64,000 bases of DNA from Polaribacter gangjinensis (GTDB taxonomy: Bacteria; Bacteroidota; Bacteroidia; Flavobacteriales; Flavobacteriaceae). A program made the position numbers and the translations under genes. Shown piece by piece: positions 42,420-51,133 of the stretch. Position 1 is the stretch's first letter. Each line of letters begins with the position of its first letter. The DNA lies in contig NZ_CP150662.1 of assembly GCF_038024125.1 (NCBI RefSeq), positions 2,001,501-2,065,500 of the forward strand, given 5' to 3'. A model generated the notes under the pieces. That model saw only the letters and a list, made by a program, of their open reading frames with translations, was not told the origin of the DNA and made no database searches.

Positions 42420-42896
42420 ATGAGTTTTATAATCAGAAAAGGACAACCAAAAGATGCTCAGGCTATTTTAGACTTGATTATTGAATTGGCTGTTTTTGAA
42501 AAAGAACCCAATGCTGTTGAAATCACCAAAGAAGATTTGTTGAATGACGGATTTTCTGACAACCCAAAATTCAAACTTTTTGTGGCAGAAGAAAATGAAA
42601 TCATCATTGGAATGGCGCTTTTTTACGAACGCTATTCTACTTGGAAAGGAAAAACAATTCATTTAGAAGACTTGATTGTAACACATCAAAAAAGAAATTT
42701 AGGTGTTGGAAAAGCATTGTACACAGCAGTTTTAAAATATGCATTTGACCATAATTATAACAGAGTTGCTTGGGAAGTATTGGATTGGAATACCAATGCT
42801 ATTGAATTTTATAAAAGCACAGGAGCTACGTATTTAAGTGGTTGGCATGTAGTACAAATGAACAAAGAAAATCTAGCAAAATTTATTCAAAAATAA
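42420..42896 (+). CDS. GNAT family N-acetyltransferase
   Basis: A 158-residue acetyltransferase. It starts with IIRKGQPKDAQAILDLIIELA and carries the acetyl-CoA pyrophosphate-binding motif in LIVTHQKRNLGVGKALY, followed by WEVLDWNTNAIEFYKSTGATY. The latter resembles diamine/spermidine acetyltransferases of the SAT1 type (conserved Trp-Asn and Tyr pattern). Substrate unproven. It is 6 bp upstream of aspartate kinase and shares its promoter. Confidence 0.9.
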   Translation: MSFIIRKGQPKDAQAILDLIIELAVFEKEPNAVEITKEDLLNDGFSDNPKFKLFVAEENEIIIGMALFYERYSTWKGKTIHLEDLIVTHQKRNLGVGKALYTAVLKYAFDHNYNRVAWEVLDWNTNAIEFYKSTGATYLSGWHVVQMNKENLAKFIQK

Positions 42897-42902
42897 CGGA
42901 TA

Positions 42903-44156
42903 ATGAAAATATTTAAGTTTGGAGGAGCATCAGTAAAAGATGCTGAAGGCGTAAAAAATGTAGCAAAAATTATTCAATCTGAAGGAAATTCAGATACCCT
43001 TGTTGTGATTTCTGCCATGGGAAAAATAACCAATGCTTTTGAAGAAGTTGTAGATGCTTACTATAACAAATCAGAAGAGTTGGCACTAAAATTGAATTTT
43101 ATTGAGGAATATCATAAAAACATCATGAATGCTCTTTTTGATAAAAACGATGCAGTTTATCAAGAAATTGACATTCTTTTTGGTGAATTGGGTTGGTTTT
43201 TGGCAAGAAATACCTCTCAAAGGTATAATTATGTGTATGACCAAATTATTTGTTTTGGAGAGTTGTTGTCAACCAAAATTGTAAGTGCTTACATTACAAA
43301 AATAGGCATCAAAAATACCTGGTTTGATGTGCGAAATTATGTAAAAACAGACAGTAATTACAGAGATGCAAAAGTAGATTGGAAGCTGACAGAAGATATC
43401 ATCACCAAAAAAGTAGATACTTCTCAACTCAACATTACTCAAGGATTTTTAGCTGGAAATGACACAGAAAATACCACAACTTTAGGAAGAGAAGGTTCTG
43501 ACTACACAGCAGGAATTTTTGCTTATTGCTTAAACGCAGAAAGTGTTACCATTTGGAAAGATGTTGAAGGGGTTTTAAACGCAGATCCAAGAGTATTTTC
43601 TGATACCACTTTATTACGTCAAATATCGTATGAGGAAGCAATTGAAATGGCTTTTTATGGAGCTTCTGTAATTCACCCAAAAACGTTGCAACCATTACAA
43701 AAAAAGGAAATCCCATTGTTGGTTCGTTCTTTTATCAATCCAAAAGAGCCAGGAACTAGAGTGTCAAAAGGGGCACTTTTAGAACCTTATACTCCGTGTT
43801 TTATTGTAAAGAGAAATCAGATTTTGGTTTCCATTTCTGCTTTAGATTTTTCATTTATGGTTGAAAATAACATCAGTTTTATTTTCCAAAAATTGCACGA
43901 ATATCAATTGAAAGTAAATTTGATTCAAAATTCAGCCATCAGTTTTTCAGTTTGTGTAGATAACAAATTCAATAAGTTTGATGACTTTTTTCAAGATTTG
44001 AAAAACGAATTTAAGATGGAAGTTCAAAAAGAAGTTGACCTTTTTACAGTGCGTCATTTTGATGACAAAGCCATCAAGACTATTGAAGAAAAAGGGGTTT
44101 CGTTATTAACACAAGTAAATAAAGAGACGCTTCAAATGGTGGTAAAAGCGATTTAA
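42903..44156 (+). CDS. aspartate kinase, monofunctional
   Basis: First enzyme of the aspartate pathway (Lys, Thr, Met), 417 residues. ATP-binding KFGGASVKDAEG opens the protein. GFLAGNDTENTTTLGREGSDYTAGIFAY and VWKDVEGVLNADPRVF (as IWKDVEGVLNADPR) form the substrate-binding core. Two ACT-like domains (about 270-417) are degenerate but present, so feedback control is possible. It is cotranscribed with the GNAT gene. The downstream hairpin overlaps its stop codon. Confidence 0.94.
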   Translation: MKIFKFGGASVKDAEGVKNVAKIIQSEGNSDTLVVISAMGKITNAFEEVVDAYYNKSEELALKLNFIEEYHKNIMNALFDKNDAVYQEIDILFGELGWFLARNTSQRYNYVYDQIICFGELLSTKIVSAYITKIGIKNTWFDVRNYVKTDSNYRDAKVDWKLTEDIITKKVDTSQLNITQGFLAGNDTENTTTLGREGSDYTAGIFAYCLNAESVTIWKDVEGVLNADPRVFSDTTLLRQISYEEAIEMAFYGASVIHPKTLQPLQKKEIPLLVRSFINPKEPGTRVSKGALLEPYTPCFIVKRNQILVSISALDFSFMVENNISFIFQKLHEYQLKVNLIQNSAISFSVCVDNKFNKFDDFFQDLKNEFKMEVQKEVDLFTVRHFDDKAIKTIEEKGVSLLTQVNKETLQMVVKAI

Positions 44157-44180
44157 AAATCGCTTGTTTTGTATTTTTTT
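44146..44180 (+). terminator. terminator overlapping the aspartate kinase stop
   Basis: AAGCGATTT (44146-44154) pairs with AAATCGCTT (44157-44165), then a T-rich tract. The stem includes the last codons and stop of the aspartate kinase gene. Confidence 0.75.
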
Positions 44181-44181
44181 G

Positions 44182-44189
44182 TATGTTTG
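44182..44189 (+). promoter_or_regulatory. candidate -7 element for olsF-like gene
   Basis: TATGTTTG matches TAnnTTTG, 21 bp before the ATG at 44211. A TTG lies upstream at slightly short spacing. Confidence 0.5.
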
Positions 44190-44210
44190 TAGCTAGTCTC
44201 ATCAAAACGT

Positions 44211-46016
44211 ATGGCATTAGTAACATCTAAAGAAATTGCAACTGTAATTGGTCTTGATAAATTTGGTTTTATAGGCACTTTTGTTGGTTGGCTTTTAATA
44301 AGAATTTTACGAATTTCTTCTATCAACAAAATTTACAAAAAAAACAAAACCAAAGAAGGACTCGATTTTTTAAACGGTGTTTTAGACGACTGCAATATTG
44401 TATTCCAAATTCCGGAAGAAGATTTAAAAAGGATTCCAAAAGAGGGTGCTTTTATAACCGTTTCTAATCATCCTTTAGGAGGAATTGACGGTGTTTTATT
44501 ATTAAAATTATTGATAGAAAAAAGAGCCGATTATAAGATTATCGCTAATTTTTTGTTGCATAGAATAGAACCATTAAAGCCTTATGTAATGCCCGTAAAT
44601 CCTTTTGAAAACAGAAAGGATGCAAAATCGAGTGTTACAGGAATTAAAAATGCATTGTTGCATTTGCAAGAAGGAAAACCATTGGGAATTTTTCCTGCAG
44701 GAGAAGTTTCTACCTATAAAGACGGAAAATTAAAGGTTGATAAACCTTGGGAAGAATCAGCAGTTAGACTTATCAAAAAAGCTGAAGTCCCGGTGATTCC
44801 GATTTATTTTCACGCAAAAAATAGTCGTCTTTTTTACCTTTTATCAAAAATTAGTGACACTTTACGAACAGCAAAATTGCCTTCGGAAGTAATTTCTCAG
44901 AACGGAAAAGTAATTAGAGTTCGAATTGGAAAACCAATTTCACTTGAAGATCAAAAAGAGTTTACTGAAATTCCGGCCTTTTCTGAATTTATCAGAAAGA
45001 AAACTTACATGCTAGCAAATCCTTTTGAGAAAGCGCAAAAGCTAATTTCAACACAAAATATCAAGCTAAAAAAACCAGCAAAAAAAATAGCCTCTCAAAA
45101 AAATGTTGATTTATTTGTTAAAGAGGTTGATGATTTACGCGAAAAAGAAGGTAGATTACTAGAAAGTAAAAACTATGAAGTTTTTTTTGCCAATGCAAAA
45201 GACATTCCTAATTTATTGCATGAAATTGGTCGTTTGCGCGAAATTACGTTTAGAGATGTAGGAGAAGGTACAAATAATTCGCTAGATTTAGACAAATATG
45301 ATAAATATTATTATCACCTGTTTTTATGGGATAGAGAGGCAAATTGTTTGGCTGGAGCATACAGAATGGGTTTAGGAAGTGAGATTTTTAAAAAGTATGG
45401 TATCAATGGTTTTTATGTGCAAACGCTATTTAGAATTGAGCCAGAATTATACCAAATGATGGAAAATACCATTGAAATGGGACGTGCTTTCATCATTAAA
45501 GAATACCAACAAAAACCCATGCCTTTATTTTTATTATGGAAAGGAATTGTGCACGTAACACTGCGTTATCCTGAGCATAAGTATTTATTAGGTGGCGTTT
45601 CAATAAGCAATCAATTTTCTGATTTTTCAAAATCATTGATGATTGAGTTTATGAAATCACATTATTACGACCCATATATCGCTCAATACATACAGCCTAA
45701 AAAAGAATATAAAGTCAAATTAAAAGATGCTGATAAAGATTTCGTTTTTGATGCTACACAAGCAGATATGCAAAAATTTGACAAAGTAATTGATGAAATT
45801 GAACCTGGTGCATTGCGAATTCCGGTTTTGATAAAAAAATACGTAAAGCAAAATGCACGTTTGGTAGCCTTTAATGTTGATCCAAAATTCAACAATGCAG
45901 TTGATGGATTGATGTATATTAAAGTGGCAGATATTCCTGAAAGTACTGTAAAACCTGTGATGGAAGAATTCCAAGCTGAGTTAGAGCGAAAAGCTTCAGA
46001 ATTATCCAACTCATAA
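44211..46016 (+). CDS. olsF: OlsF-type fused acyltransferase for aminolipid synthesis
   Basis: A 601-residue fusion. Residues about 1-290 are an O-acyltransferase of the PlsC/OlsA type (SNHPLGGIDG with His87 and Asp93, and IFPAGEVSTYKDGKLK). Residues about 310-590 are an OlsB-like N-acyltransferase of GNAT fold (IGRLREITFRDVGEG, YYHLFLWDREANCLAGAYRMG, TIEMGRAFI, LWKGIVHVTLRYPEHKYLLGGVSIS). The same domain order is known for OlsF of Flavobacterium johnsoniae and Serratia. It makes ornithine lipids (or glycine lipids) by N- then O-acylation. The motif is HX5D instead of the usual HX4D. Confidence 0.88.
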   Translation: MALVTSKEIATVIGLDKFGFIGTFVGWLLIRILRISSINKIYKKNKTKEGLDFLNGVLDDCNIVFQIPEEDLKRIPKEGAFITVSNHPLGGIDGVLLLKLLIEKRADYKIIANFLLHRIEPLKPYVMPVNPFENRKDAKSSVTGIKNALLHLQEGKPLGIFPAGEVSTYKDGKLKVDKPWEESAVRLIKKAEVPVIPIYFHAKNSRLFYLLSKISDTLRTAKLPSEVISQNGKVIRVRIGKPISLEDQKEFTEIPAFSEFIRKKTYMLANPFEKAQKLISTQNIKLKKPAKKIASQKNVDLFVKEVDDLREKEGRLLESKNYEVFFANAKDIPNLLHEIGRLREITFRDVGEGTNNSLDLDKYDKYYYHLFLWDREANCLAGAYRMGLGSEIFKKYGINGFYVQTLFRIEPELYQMMENTIEMGRAFIIKEYQQKPMPLFLLWKGIVHVTLRYPEHKYLLGGVSISNQFSDFSKSLMIEFMKSHYYDPYIAQYIQPKKEYKVKLKDADKDFVFDATQADMQKFDKVIDEIEPGALRIPVLIKKYVKQNARLVAFNVDPKFNNAVDGLMYIKVADIPESTVKPVMEEFQAELERKASELSNS

Positions 46017-46043
46017 ATTTCCTTATTCCTTTATAAATGATAC

Positions 46044-46070
46044 AGCGATTGTACTCCAATCGCTTTATTT
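46044..46070 (+). terminator. terminator after olsF-like gene
   Basis: AGCGATTG (46044-46051) pairs with CAATCGCT (46057-46064), followed by a TTTATTT tract. Confidence 0.7.
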
Positions 46071-46226
46071 ATATCTTTTGCTATTTCAAACTTTCTGAGT
46101 ATTGTATTTTTAATTCATAAATATATTATATGTTTATTATAAAAAATATAAATAAAAATATATGTATAATTTGTGTAATCTTTGCCGAGAATTTAAAATT
46201 GATATAAAATAATCAACTGAAATTAA

Positions 46227-47714
46227 ATGATGGCTTTAAAAAACAATCAAGGAAATGGTTTTAAAACCGAAACCAAAAAAAAATCTGAGTTAGATTCTTC
46301 TCAAGTACTTTCAAAAATCGTTCGAACTTTATTCTGGATGATGTTTTTGGGCACTATTGCAACTCTTGCTGTTTATTATCCAACAATCCCAGAATGGACT
46401 TTTGGGAGTTTGTTAAAAATAAACGGATTTACACTTTTAATTTGGGCGACAGTAACTTTTTTTAGTGCGCTTATTAGCAGTTATTCACACAACTATTTGA
46501 ATGGATTTAAATTCCAAACTAAATTTATGTTGTTGTGTGTAGCATTTACATTTTCTGTGATGCTTTTTGTAATGTCAAATCACATCTTGATTTTATCAGC
46601 AAGTTGGTTGTTGATGGGTTTTTTCATGTCAAGATTGATTGGAGTTGATGCAGATTGGGGAGAAGCTCGAGAAGCATCAAAATTTACTTTGCGCTATTTT
46701 GTTGCAGGAACATTTTTCTTAGTAGTTGGTTTATTGCTTTTAGCATTTGAACTTGACACTTTTTTAATCAACGAAATCACCACACAAATCAATTTAGTGT
46801 CAAGTAGCACCATTTTAATTGCTGCCATTTGTTTAATTATTGCAGCGATTATTCAATCTGCAATTTATCCTTTTCATCGTTGGTTGCTATCAGCTATGAC
46901 TTCTCCAACACCTGCATCAGCATTAATGCATGCAGGATTTGTAAATGGATCAGGAATATTATTAGCGATTTTTTCAACGGTATTATTTGCTTCAAATACA
47001 CTCGATATTCTTTTAATCATTGGTGGTTTGACAGCAATCTTGGCTCAGTTTACCAAACTAATTCAAGTGAATGTGAAACAAAAATTAGCATGTTCAACGA
47101 TTGCACAAATGGGTTTTATGATTATGCAATGTGGATTAGGATTTTTTAACGCAGCAGTAACCCATTTAATTTTACACGGATTTTATAAAGCGTATTTGTT
47201 TTTATCATCAGGAGAAGAAATTAAACACTCATCACCTAAAAAATTTGAGCAATTGCGCATCAAGCCAATACAGGCTTTAGCAGTACTTATTTTTGGTGCT
47301 TTGGCAGCTGTTTTCTTCTCTTTCATTACAGGAAAAGGAACTCAATTAGATAGCAGTGTTTTTCTAATTCTAATCGTTGCAATCACTATTGGACAAGTAA
47401 CGTATAATATAGTGAAAGAGAAAAGCCTTTCTGGAGCACAAAAATTGTTCTTGCCACCAGCATTATTTTTAGTAGGAATCAGTGCTTATGGTTTGGTGTA
47501 TTCTTTAGTGACAACCTTGATGGGAGCAATGCCAATGGTTGCACAGCCAATAGCTCTTTCAACGTTTCAAATTGTTTTCGGAATCATCTTTTTAGTAGGA
47601 TTTTTCATTATGAAATTGGGCATTTACAGACAAATTCCTTGGTTATATGTAAAACTAATTAACGTTTCACAGCCGTATAAAAAAACAGTATTAATGTATA
47701 AATCAAACTCATAA
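46227..47714 (+). CDS. dabB: DabB, membrane subunit of the DAB inorganic-carbon complex
   Basis: A 495-residue membrane protein of the proton-conducting NuoL/MrpA family, about thirteen helices. The antiporter core is visible as FHRWLLSAMTSPTPASALMHAGFVNGSG, corresponding to the conserved Pro-rich loop of NuoL, and QMGFMIMQCGLGFFNAAVTHLILHGFYKAYLFL. It ends one base into dabA, so the two are coupled. In Halothiobacillus, DabB drives CO2 hydration by DabA using the cation gradient. No other complex I or Mrp subunit is nearby, which supports DabB over a respiratory subunit. Confidence 0.9.
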   Translation: MMALKNNQGNGFKTETKKKSELDSSQVLSKIVRTLFWMMFLGTIATLAVYYPTIPEWTFGSLLKINGFTLLIWATVTFFSALISSYSHNYLNGFKFQTKFMLLCVAFTFSVMLFVMSNHILILSASWLLMGFFMSRLIGVDADWGEAREASKFTLRYFVAGTFFLVVGLLLLAFELDTFLINEITTQINLVSSSTILIAAICLIIAAIIQSAIYPFHRWLLSAMTSPTPASALMHAGFVNGSGILLAIFSTVLFASNTLDILLIIGGLTAILAQFTKLIQVNVKQKLACSTIAQMGFMIMQCGLGFFNAAVTHLILHGFYKAYLFLSSGEEIKHSSPKKFEQLRIKPIQALAVLIFGALAAVFFSFITGKGTQLDSSVFLILIVAITIGQVTYNIVKEKSLSGAQKLFLPPALFLVGISAYGLVYSLVTTLMGAMPMVAQPIALSTFQIVFGIIFLVGFFIMKLGIYRQIPWLYVKLINVSQPYKKTVLMYKSNS

Positions 47715-50062
47715 TGCAACAGTCAGTAATTTCAACCGCAATTCAACAATCGGCAAAAGTTATTGGAAAAACTTGGCCATTGTATTCTTTCGTAACTTCT
47801 AATCCACTTTCTGGATATGAAAAATCGCACTTTAATGAAGCTGTTTTAAAAGCAAACAAATACTTACAAGCTACTGTTTTTCCAAAGCCAGCTGTTTTTA
47901 GAGAAGCTATACAATCAGGAGAAATTGAAATAAAAATTCTAAGTGATTTATTAGTAGAAAATCAACTTCACGAAACTCCAGCATTTTATCTTAATCAAAT
48001 GAAAAATGAGTCTTCAGAAAAGTTAAATGCTAATCACGAATTAGACAGTATTATGGCAAAATGGCTTGCTGCGTTTATGGATGAAGGTTTGGCTGAATGG
48101 CAAATGCCAGGAAAGAAAAAAGGATTTTATACAGCTTGGAGAAAATTAGCTGCGTTTGATTCGTCTTTAAAAATTAAAAACACAAATGATATTCCAAAAA
48201 CAAGTACTGAAGCTTTAACGGAAGTTTTAAAAGATTTCTCGGCAGAACAATATGAAGAAGTATTTACGCAACATTTGGCAGCTTTGCCAGGTTGGACAGG
48301 ATATATCAATTATAGAACTGAGGTAGCATCAAATTGGCAAAAAGAATATCCTATTGATCTTGAACAATATTTAGCAGTTCGTTTGTGGATAGCTAAAAGC
48401 AAAAATATTCCTTTACTTGAAAATAAAGCATTAGAAAAATCAGATCAAGATGCTCAAATTAAATATGTTTGGTTAAAAGCTTGGGAAAAATCTTGGCAAA
48501 AAAAGATGGTTCAAACCATTAATGCAACTCCAATTTCAGAAAACAAATCTTCAAGACCTAATGCGCAGTTGGTTTTTTGTATCGATACAAGATCAGAGTT
48601 GATTAGAAGGCATATAGAAGCTCAAGGAAATTATGAAACTTATGGATATGCAGGTTTTTTCGGAATCGCAATGGATTACACCAACTTAGAGGATGATATT
48701 ACCAGAAAATCTTGTCCGCCAATTGTTGGTTCAGCATATCAAGTTTCAGAAATTGCTGAGGTTGGTCAACAAGAAAAAATGACAGCCTATAAAAAGAAAA
48801 ATGAAGTTTCAAGATTTAAGGAGTATTTCTTAAAAAGAATGAAAAATATGTTGCCATCTACATTTGGTTTTGTCGAAATTTCTGGATTATTCTATGGGTT
48901 CTCCTTAATTGGACGCACATTATCATCAGGATTTTTATATCGCTCAAAACAAAAAAACAAGAATTCTTTTGAAAAAATTGCTGCCCCAAAAATTCAATGT
49001 ACAGGAAATCATACTGAAGATATTCCACTTGCAGATAAAGTTGCCATTGTAAAAAGTGCTTTTGATTTAACAGGTTGGAAAAATTTTGCACCTTTAGTAA
49101 TTTTCGCTGGCCATGGAAGTCATACTGCCAATAATCCTTTTGGGTCAAGTTTAGATTGTGGTGCCTGTGCAGCAAGTCCTGGAAGACACAATGCAAGAAT
49201 GTTAGCGAAATTGGCTAATTTGAATGAAGTAAGAGAAGTTTTATCAAAAGAGCATCATCTTACAATTCCAAGTCACACTGTTTTCATTGGTGCTGAGCAC
49301 AATACAACTACAGATGAAATCGAAATTTTTGATACTGCTGTCCCAGATTCTCATCAACAAAAATTGCAAGAGTTAAAAAATAGCTTGAAAATAGCACAAG
49401 AAACTGCTACAAAAGACAGATTAGGAGTTGAAAATAGTGTTTCTTTAGCTGAGAAAAAAGCCAATGATTGGGGAGAAACAAGACCAGAATGGGGACTTGC
49501 AAAAAATGCAGGATTTATTGTGGCACCAAGAGCAATTACAAAATCTAGCAATCTTCATAGCAGATGTTTTTTACACTCTTATGATTGGGAAAAAGACATT
49601 ACTGGAAAAGCGTTAGAAGGAATCATGCAAGGACCAATGGTAGTTACACAATGGATCAACAACCATTATTATTTTGCCACAGTTGATAATAAAACCTTTG
49701 GTGGAGGAACAAAAATAACGCACAACATTACTGGTAAATTCGGAGTTGTTCAAGGAAATGGAGGAGATTTAAAAATGGGATTACCATTACAATCGCTTTG
49801 CGAAACTGATTCAAAAATGTATCATCAACCTTTAAGATTGTCTGTTTTGATAAATGCTCCTTTGCCAAGAATCATCGATATTTTATCTAGAAACGAAAAT
49901 TTAAAATCGTTACTAGATAACGAATGGATTTACTTACTAGTTATGGATCCAACTGATAATTCAAAAATCAGAAAATATGAAAAAGACCTAAATTGGTCTT
50001 ATTTTGAGGATAATAACAAAAAAAAATCAAGATTAAAAAATTTGACAAAAAGCCAGAATTGA
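47714..50062 (+). CDS. dabA: DabA (DUF2309), carbonic-anhydrase-like subunit of DAB
   Basis: A 782-residue soluble DUF2309 protein that hydrates CO2 to bicarbonate in one direction. The beta-carbonic-anhydrase-like zinc site is complete: Cys289 and Asp291 in LVFCIDTRSELIRRH, His467 in IFAGHGSHTANNPFG, and Cys482 in SLDCGACAASPGRHN. The start codon overlaps the dabB stop (TAATG). A terminator follows at once. Other family blocks include ETYGYAGFFGIAM and HNITGKFGVVQGNGGDLKMGLPLQS. Length is normal for the family, with no frameshift. Confidence 0.94.
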   Translation: MQQSVISTAIQQSAKVIGKTWPLYSFVTSNPLSGYEKSHFNEAVLKANKYLQATVFPKPAVFREAIQSGEIEIKILSDLLVENQLHETPAFYLNQMKNESSEKLNANHELDSIMAKWLAAFMDEGLAEWQMPGKKKGFYTAWRKLAAFDSSLKIKNTNDIPKTSTEALTEVLKDFSAEQYEEVFTQHLAALPGWTGYINYRTEVASNWQKEYPIDLEQYLAVRLWIAKSKNIPLLENKALEKSDQDAQIKYVWLKAWEKSWQKKMVQTINATPISENKSSRPNAQLVFCIDTRSELIRRHIEAQGNYETYGYAGFFGIAMDYTNLEDDITRKSCPPIVGSAYQVSEIAEVGQQEKMTAYKKKNEVSRFKEYFLKRMKNMLPSTFGFVEISGLFYGFSLIGRTLSSGFLYRSKQKNKNSFEKIAAPKIQCTGNHTEDIPLADKVAIVKSAFDLTGWKNFAPLVIFAGHGSHTANNPFGSSLDCGACAASPGRHNARMLAKLANLNEVREVLSKEHHLTIPSHTVFIGAEHNTTTDEIEIFDTAVPDSHQQKLQELKNSLKIAQETATKDRLGVENSVSLAEKKANDWGETRPEWGLAKNAGFIVAPRAITKSSNLHSRCFLHSYDWEKDITGKALEGIMQGPMVVTQWINNHYYFATVDNKTFGGGTKITHNITGKFGVVQGNGGDLKMGLPLQSLCETDSKMYHQPLRLSVLINAPLPRIIDILSRNENLKSLLDNEWIYLLVMDPTDNSKIRKYEKDLNWSYFEDNNKKKSRLKNLTKSQN

Positions 50063-50090
50063 CAGAAATCTAGTAAGTCTATTTCGTTAA

Positions 50091-50124
50091 CAAAGAGGAG
50101 AATTTATCTCCTCTTTGTTTTTTA
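50091..50124 (+). terminator. terminator after dabA
   Basis: CAAAGAGGAG (50091-50100) pairs with CTCCTCTTTG (50108-50117) around a 7-base loop, followed by T residues. Confidence 0.92.
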
Positions 50125-50155
50125 CAAAAAAATAAAGTACTTTTAAAAGAAAAAA

Positions 50156-50506
50156 ATGAATACGCTTCTCAAAATTCTATTGACTGCATTAGCTGTTTTT
50201 TTCTTAGCTGCTGTTTTACCAGGTGTTGCCGTTGAAAATTATATCTCCGCAATTACAGTTGCTTTGGTAATTGGATTATTGAACATTTTTGTAAGACCAA
50301 TTATTGTTCTGTTTACTTTACCAGCCACAATTTTTTCATTAGGTCTGTTTTTGTTTGTTATAAATGCAGGAATTATTTTGTTGGCAGATAAATTTGTTGA
50401 TGGATTTATGGTTGTAGGTTTTTTTGATGCGCTCATTTTCAGTGTTTTATTATCAATTTTACGCTCTTTTTTAGTATCGCTTATAAAAGAAGAGAAAACA
50501 CAGTAA
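50156..50506 (+). CDS. phage-holin-family (PF04020-type) small membrane protein
   Basis: A 116-residue protein with four membrane helices (LLKILLTALAVFFLAAVLPG, ISAITVALVIGLLNIFVRP, FTLPATIFSLGLFLFVINAGIILL, GFFDALIFSVLLSIL). NIFVRPIIVLFTLPAT is the conserved block of the PF04020 family. Despite the holin label these are host genes in many bacteria, and no phage gene is nearby. It has its own unit after the dabA terminator. Function unknown. Confidence 0.85.
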   Translation: MNTLLKILLTALAVFFLAAVLPGVAVENYISAITVALVIGLLNIFVRPIIVLFTLPATIFSLGLFLFVINAGIILLADKFVDGFMVVGFFDALIFSVLLSILRSFLVSLIKEEKTQ

Positions 50507-50578
50507 GCATTGTTTTTCATTAATTTAGCAAAATTCAATTATATTGTAAAAAAATACCTCACAAAAAATTTCTATTAA

Positions 50579-50956
50579 ATGACCCCTAATAACCAAATCA
50601 AAAGTAATATTGTCGATTTAACATTTTTAAATGAAAATTTTGGTCAGGATTATGATTCTTACAGCCAAATGATTGTCTATTTTTTAGAACAATCAGATGA
50701 AAAAGTTCAACAATTAAAAGAAAGCGTACAAACATCCGATTTTATTAATATTAAAGCTGCCGCACATTTTTTAAAATCTTCTTTCAATGTTATGGGTTTA
50801 AAATCTACTCAATCATTAATTGAAATGGAACATTTAAGTATTCAACAATCAAACATTGAAAAAATTTCGGAGCTTTTAAAAGAAGTTGTTATCGATTTTG
50901 ATGAAAGTGTTGTTGAATACAAAAGAATATTATCAATTGTTACAGCACCTAAATAA
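50579..50956 (+). CDS. HPt (histidine phosphotransfer) domain protein
   Basis: A 125-residue single-domain phosphotransfer protein. The four-helix bundle carries the phospho-accepting His63 in KAAAHFLKSSFNVMGLKSTQ, the HPt signature. It lies 177 bp upstream of a single-domain response regulator on the same strand, and the pair probably forms a phosphorelay branch. No histidine kinase is in the window, so the donor kinase is elsewhere. Confidence 0.88.
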   Translation: MTPNNQIKSNIVDLTFLNENFGQDYDSYSQMIVYFLEQSDEKVQQLKESVQTSDFINIKAAAHFLKSSFNVMGLKSTQSLIEMEHLSIQQSNIEKISELLKEVVIDFDESVVEYKRILSIVTAPK

Positions 50957-51133
50957 ATAATGAGATAAGACCGATTTGTAAATTCAAATTTGTTTTTAAT
51001 TTTTTGTAAAAACAAAAAAATAAATAATAACTTTTTAGACCAAACAAAAGTTCACTAGCTGTAAAAACAAGATATATTTTAAATTGCACCAAAAAATCAC
51101 GTGTTATTTTAACCCCCCTAAAAAATAATAGTA

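Noticed and set aside
42246..42446. Minus-strand open frame of 66 codons between fbp and the GNAT gene
   Set aside because: It overlaps the GNAT start and its promoter, has no recognisable feature and would leave fbp without a leader.
46227..47714. NuoL-like gene as a complex I or Mrp antiporter subunit
   Set aside because: No other Nuo or Mrp subunit is present and it is coupled to a DUF2309 gene, the DAB arrangement.
50156..50506. Holin-type protein as evidence of a prophage
   Set aside because: No other phage gene, integrase or attachment site is near, and this family is widespread as a host gene.
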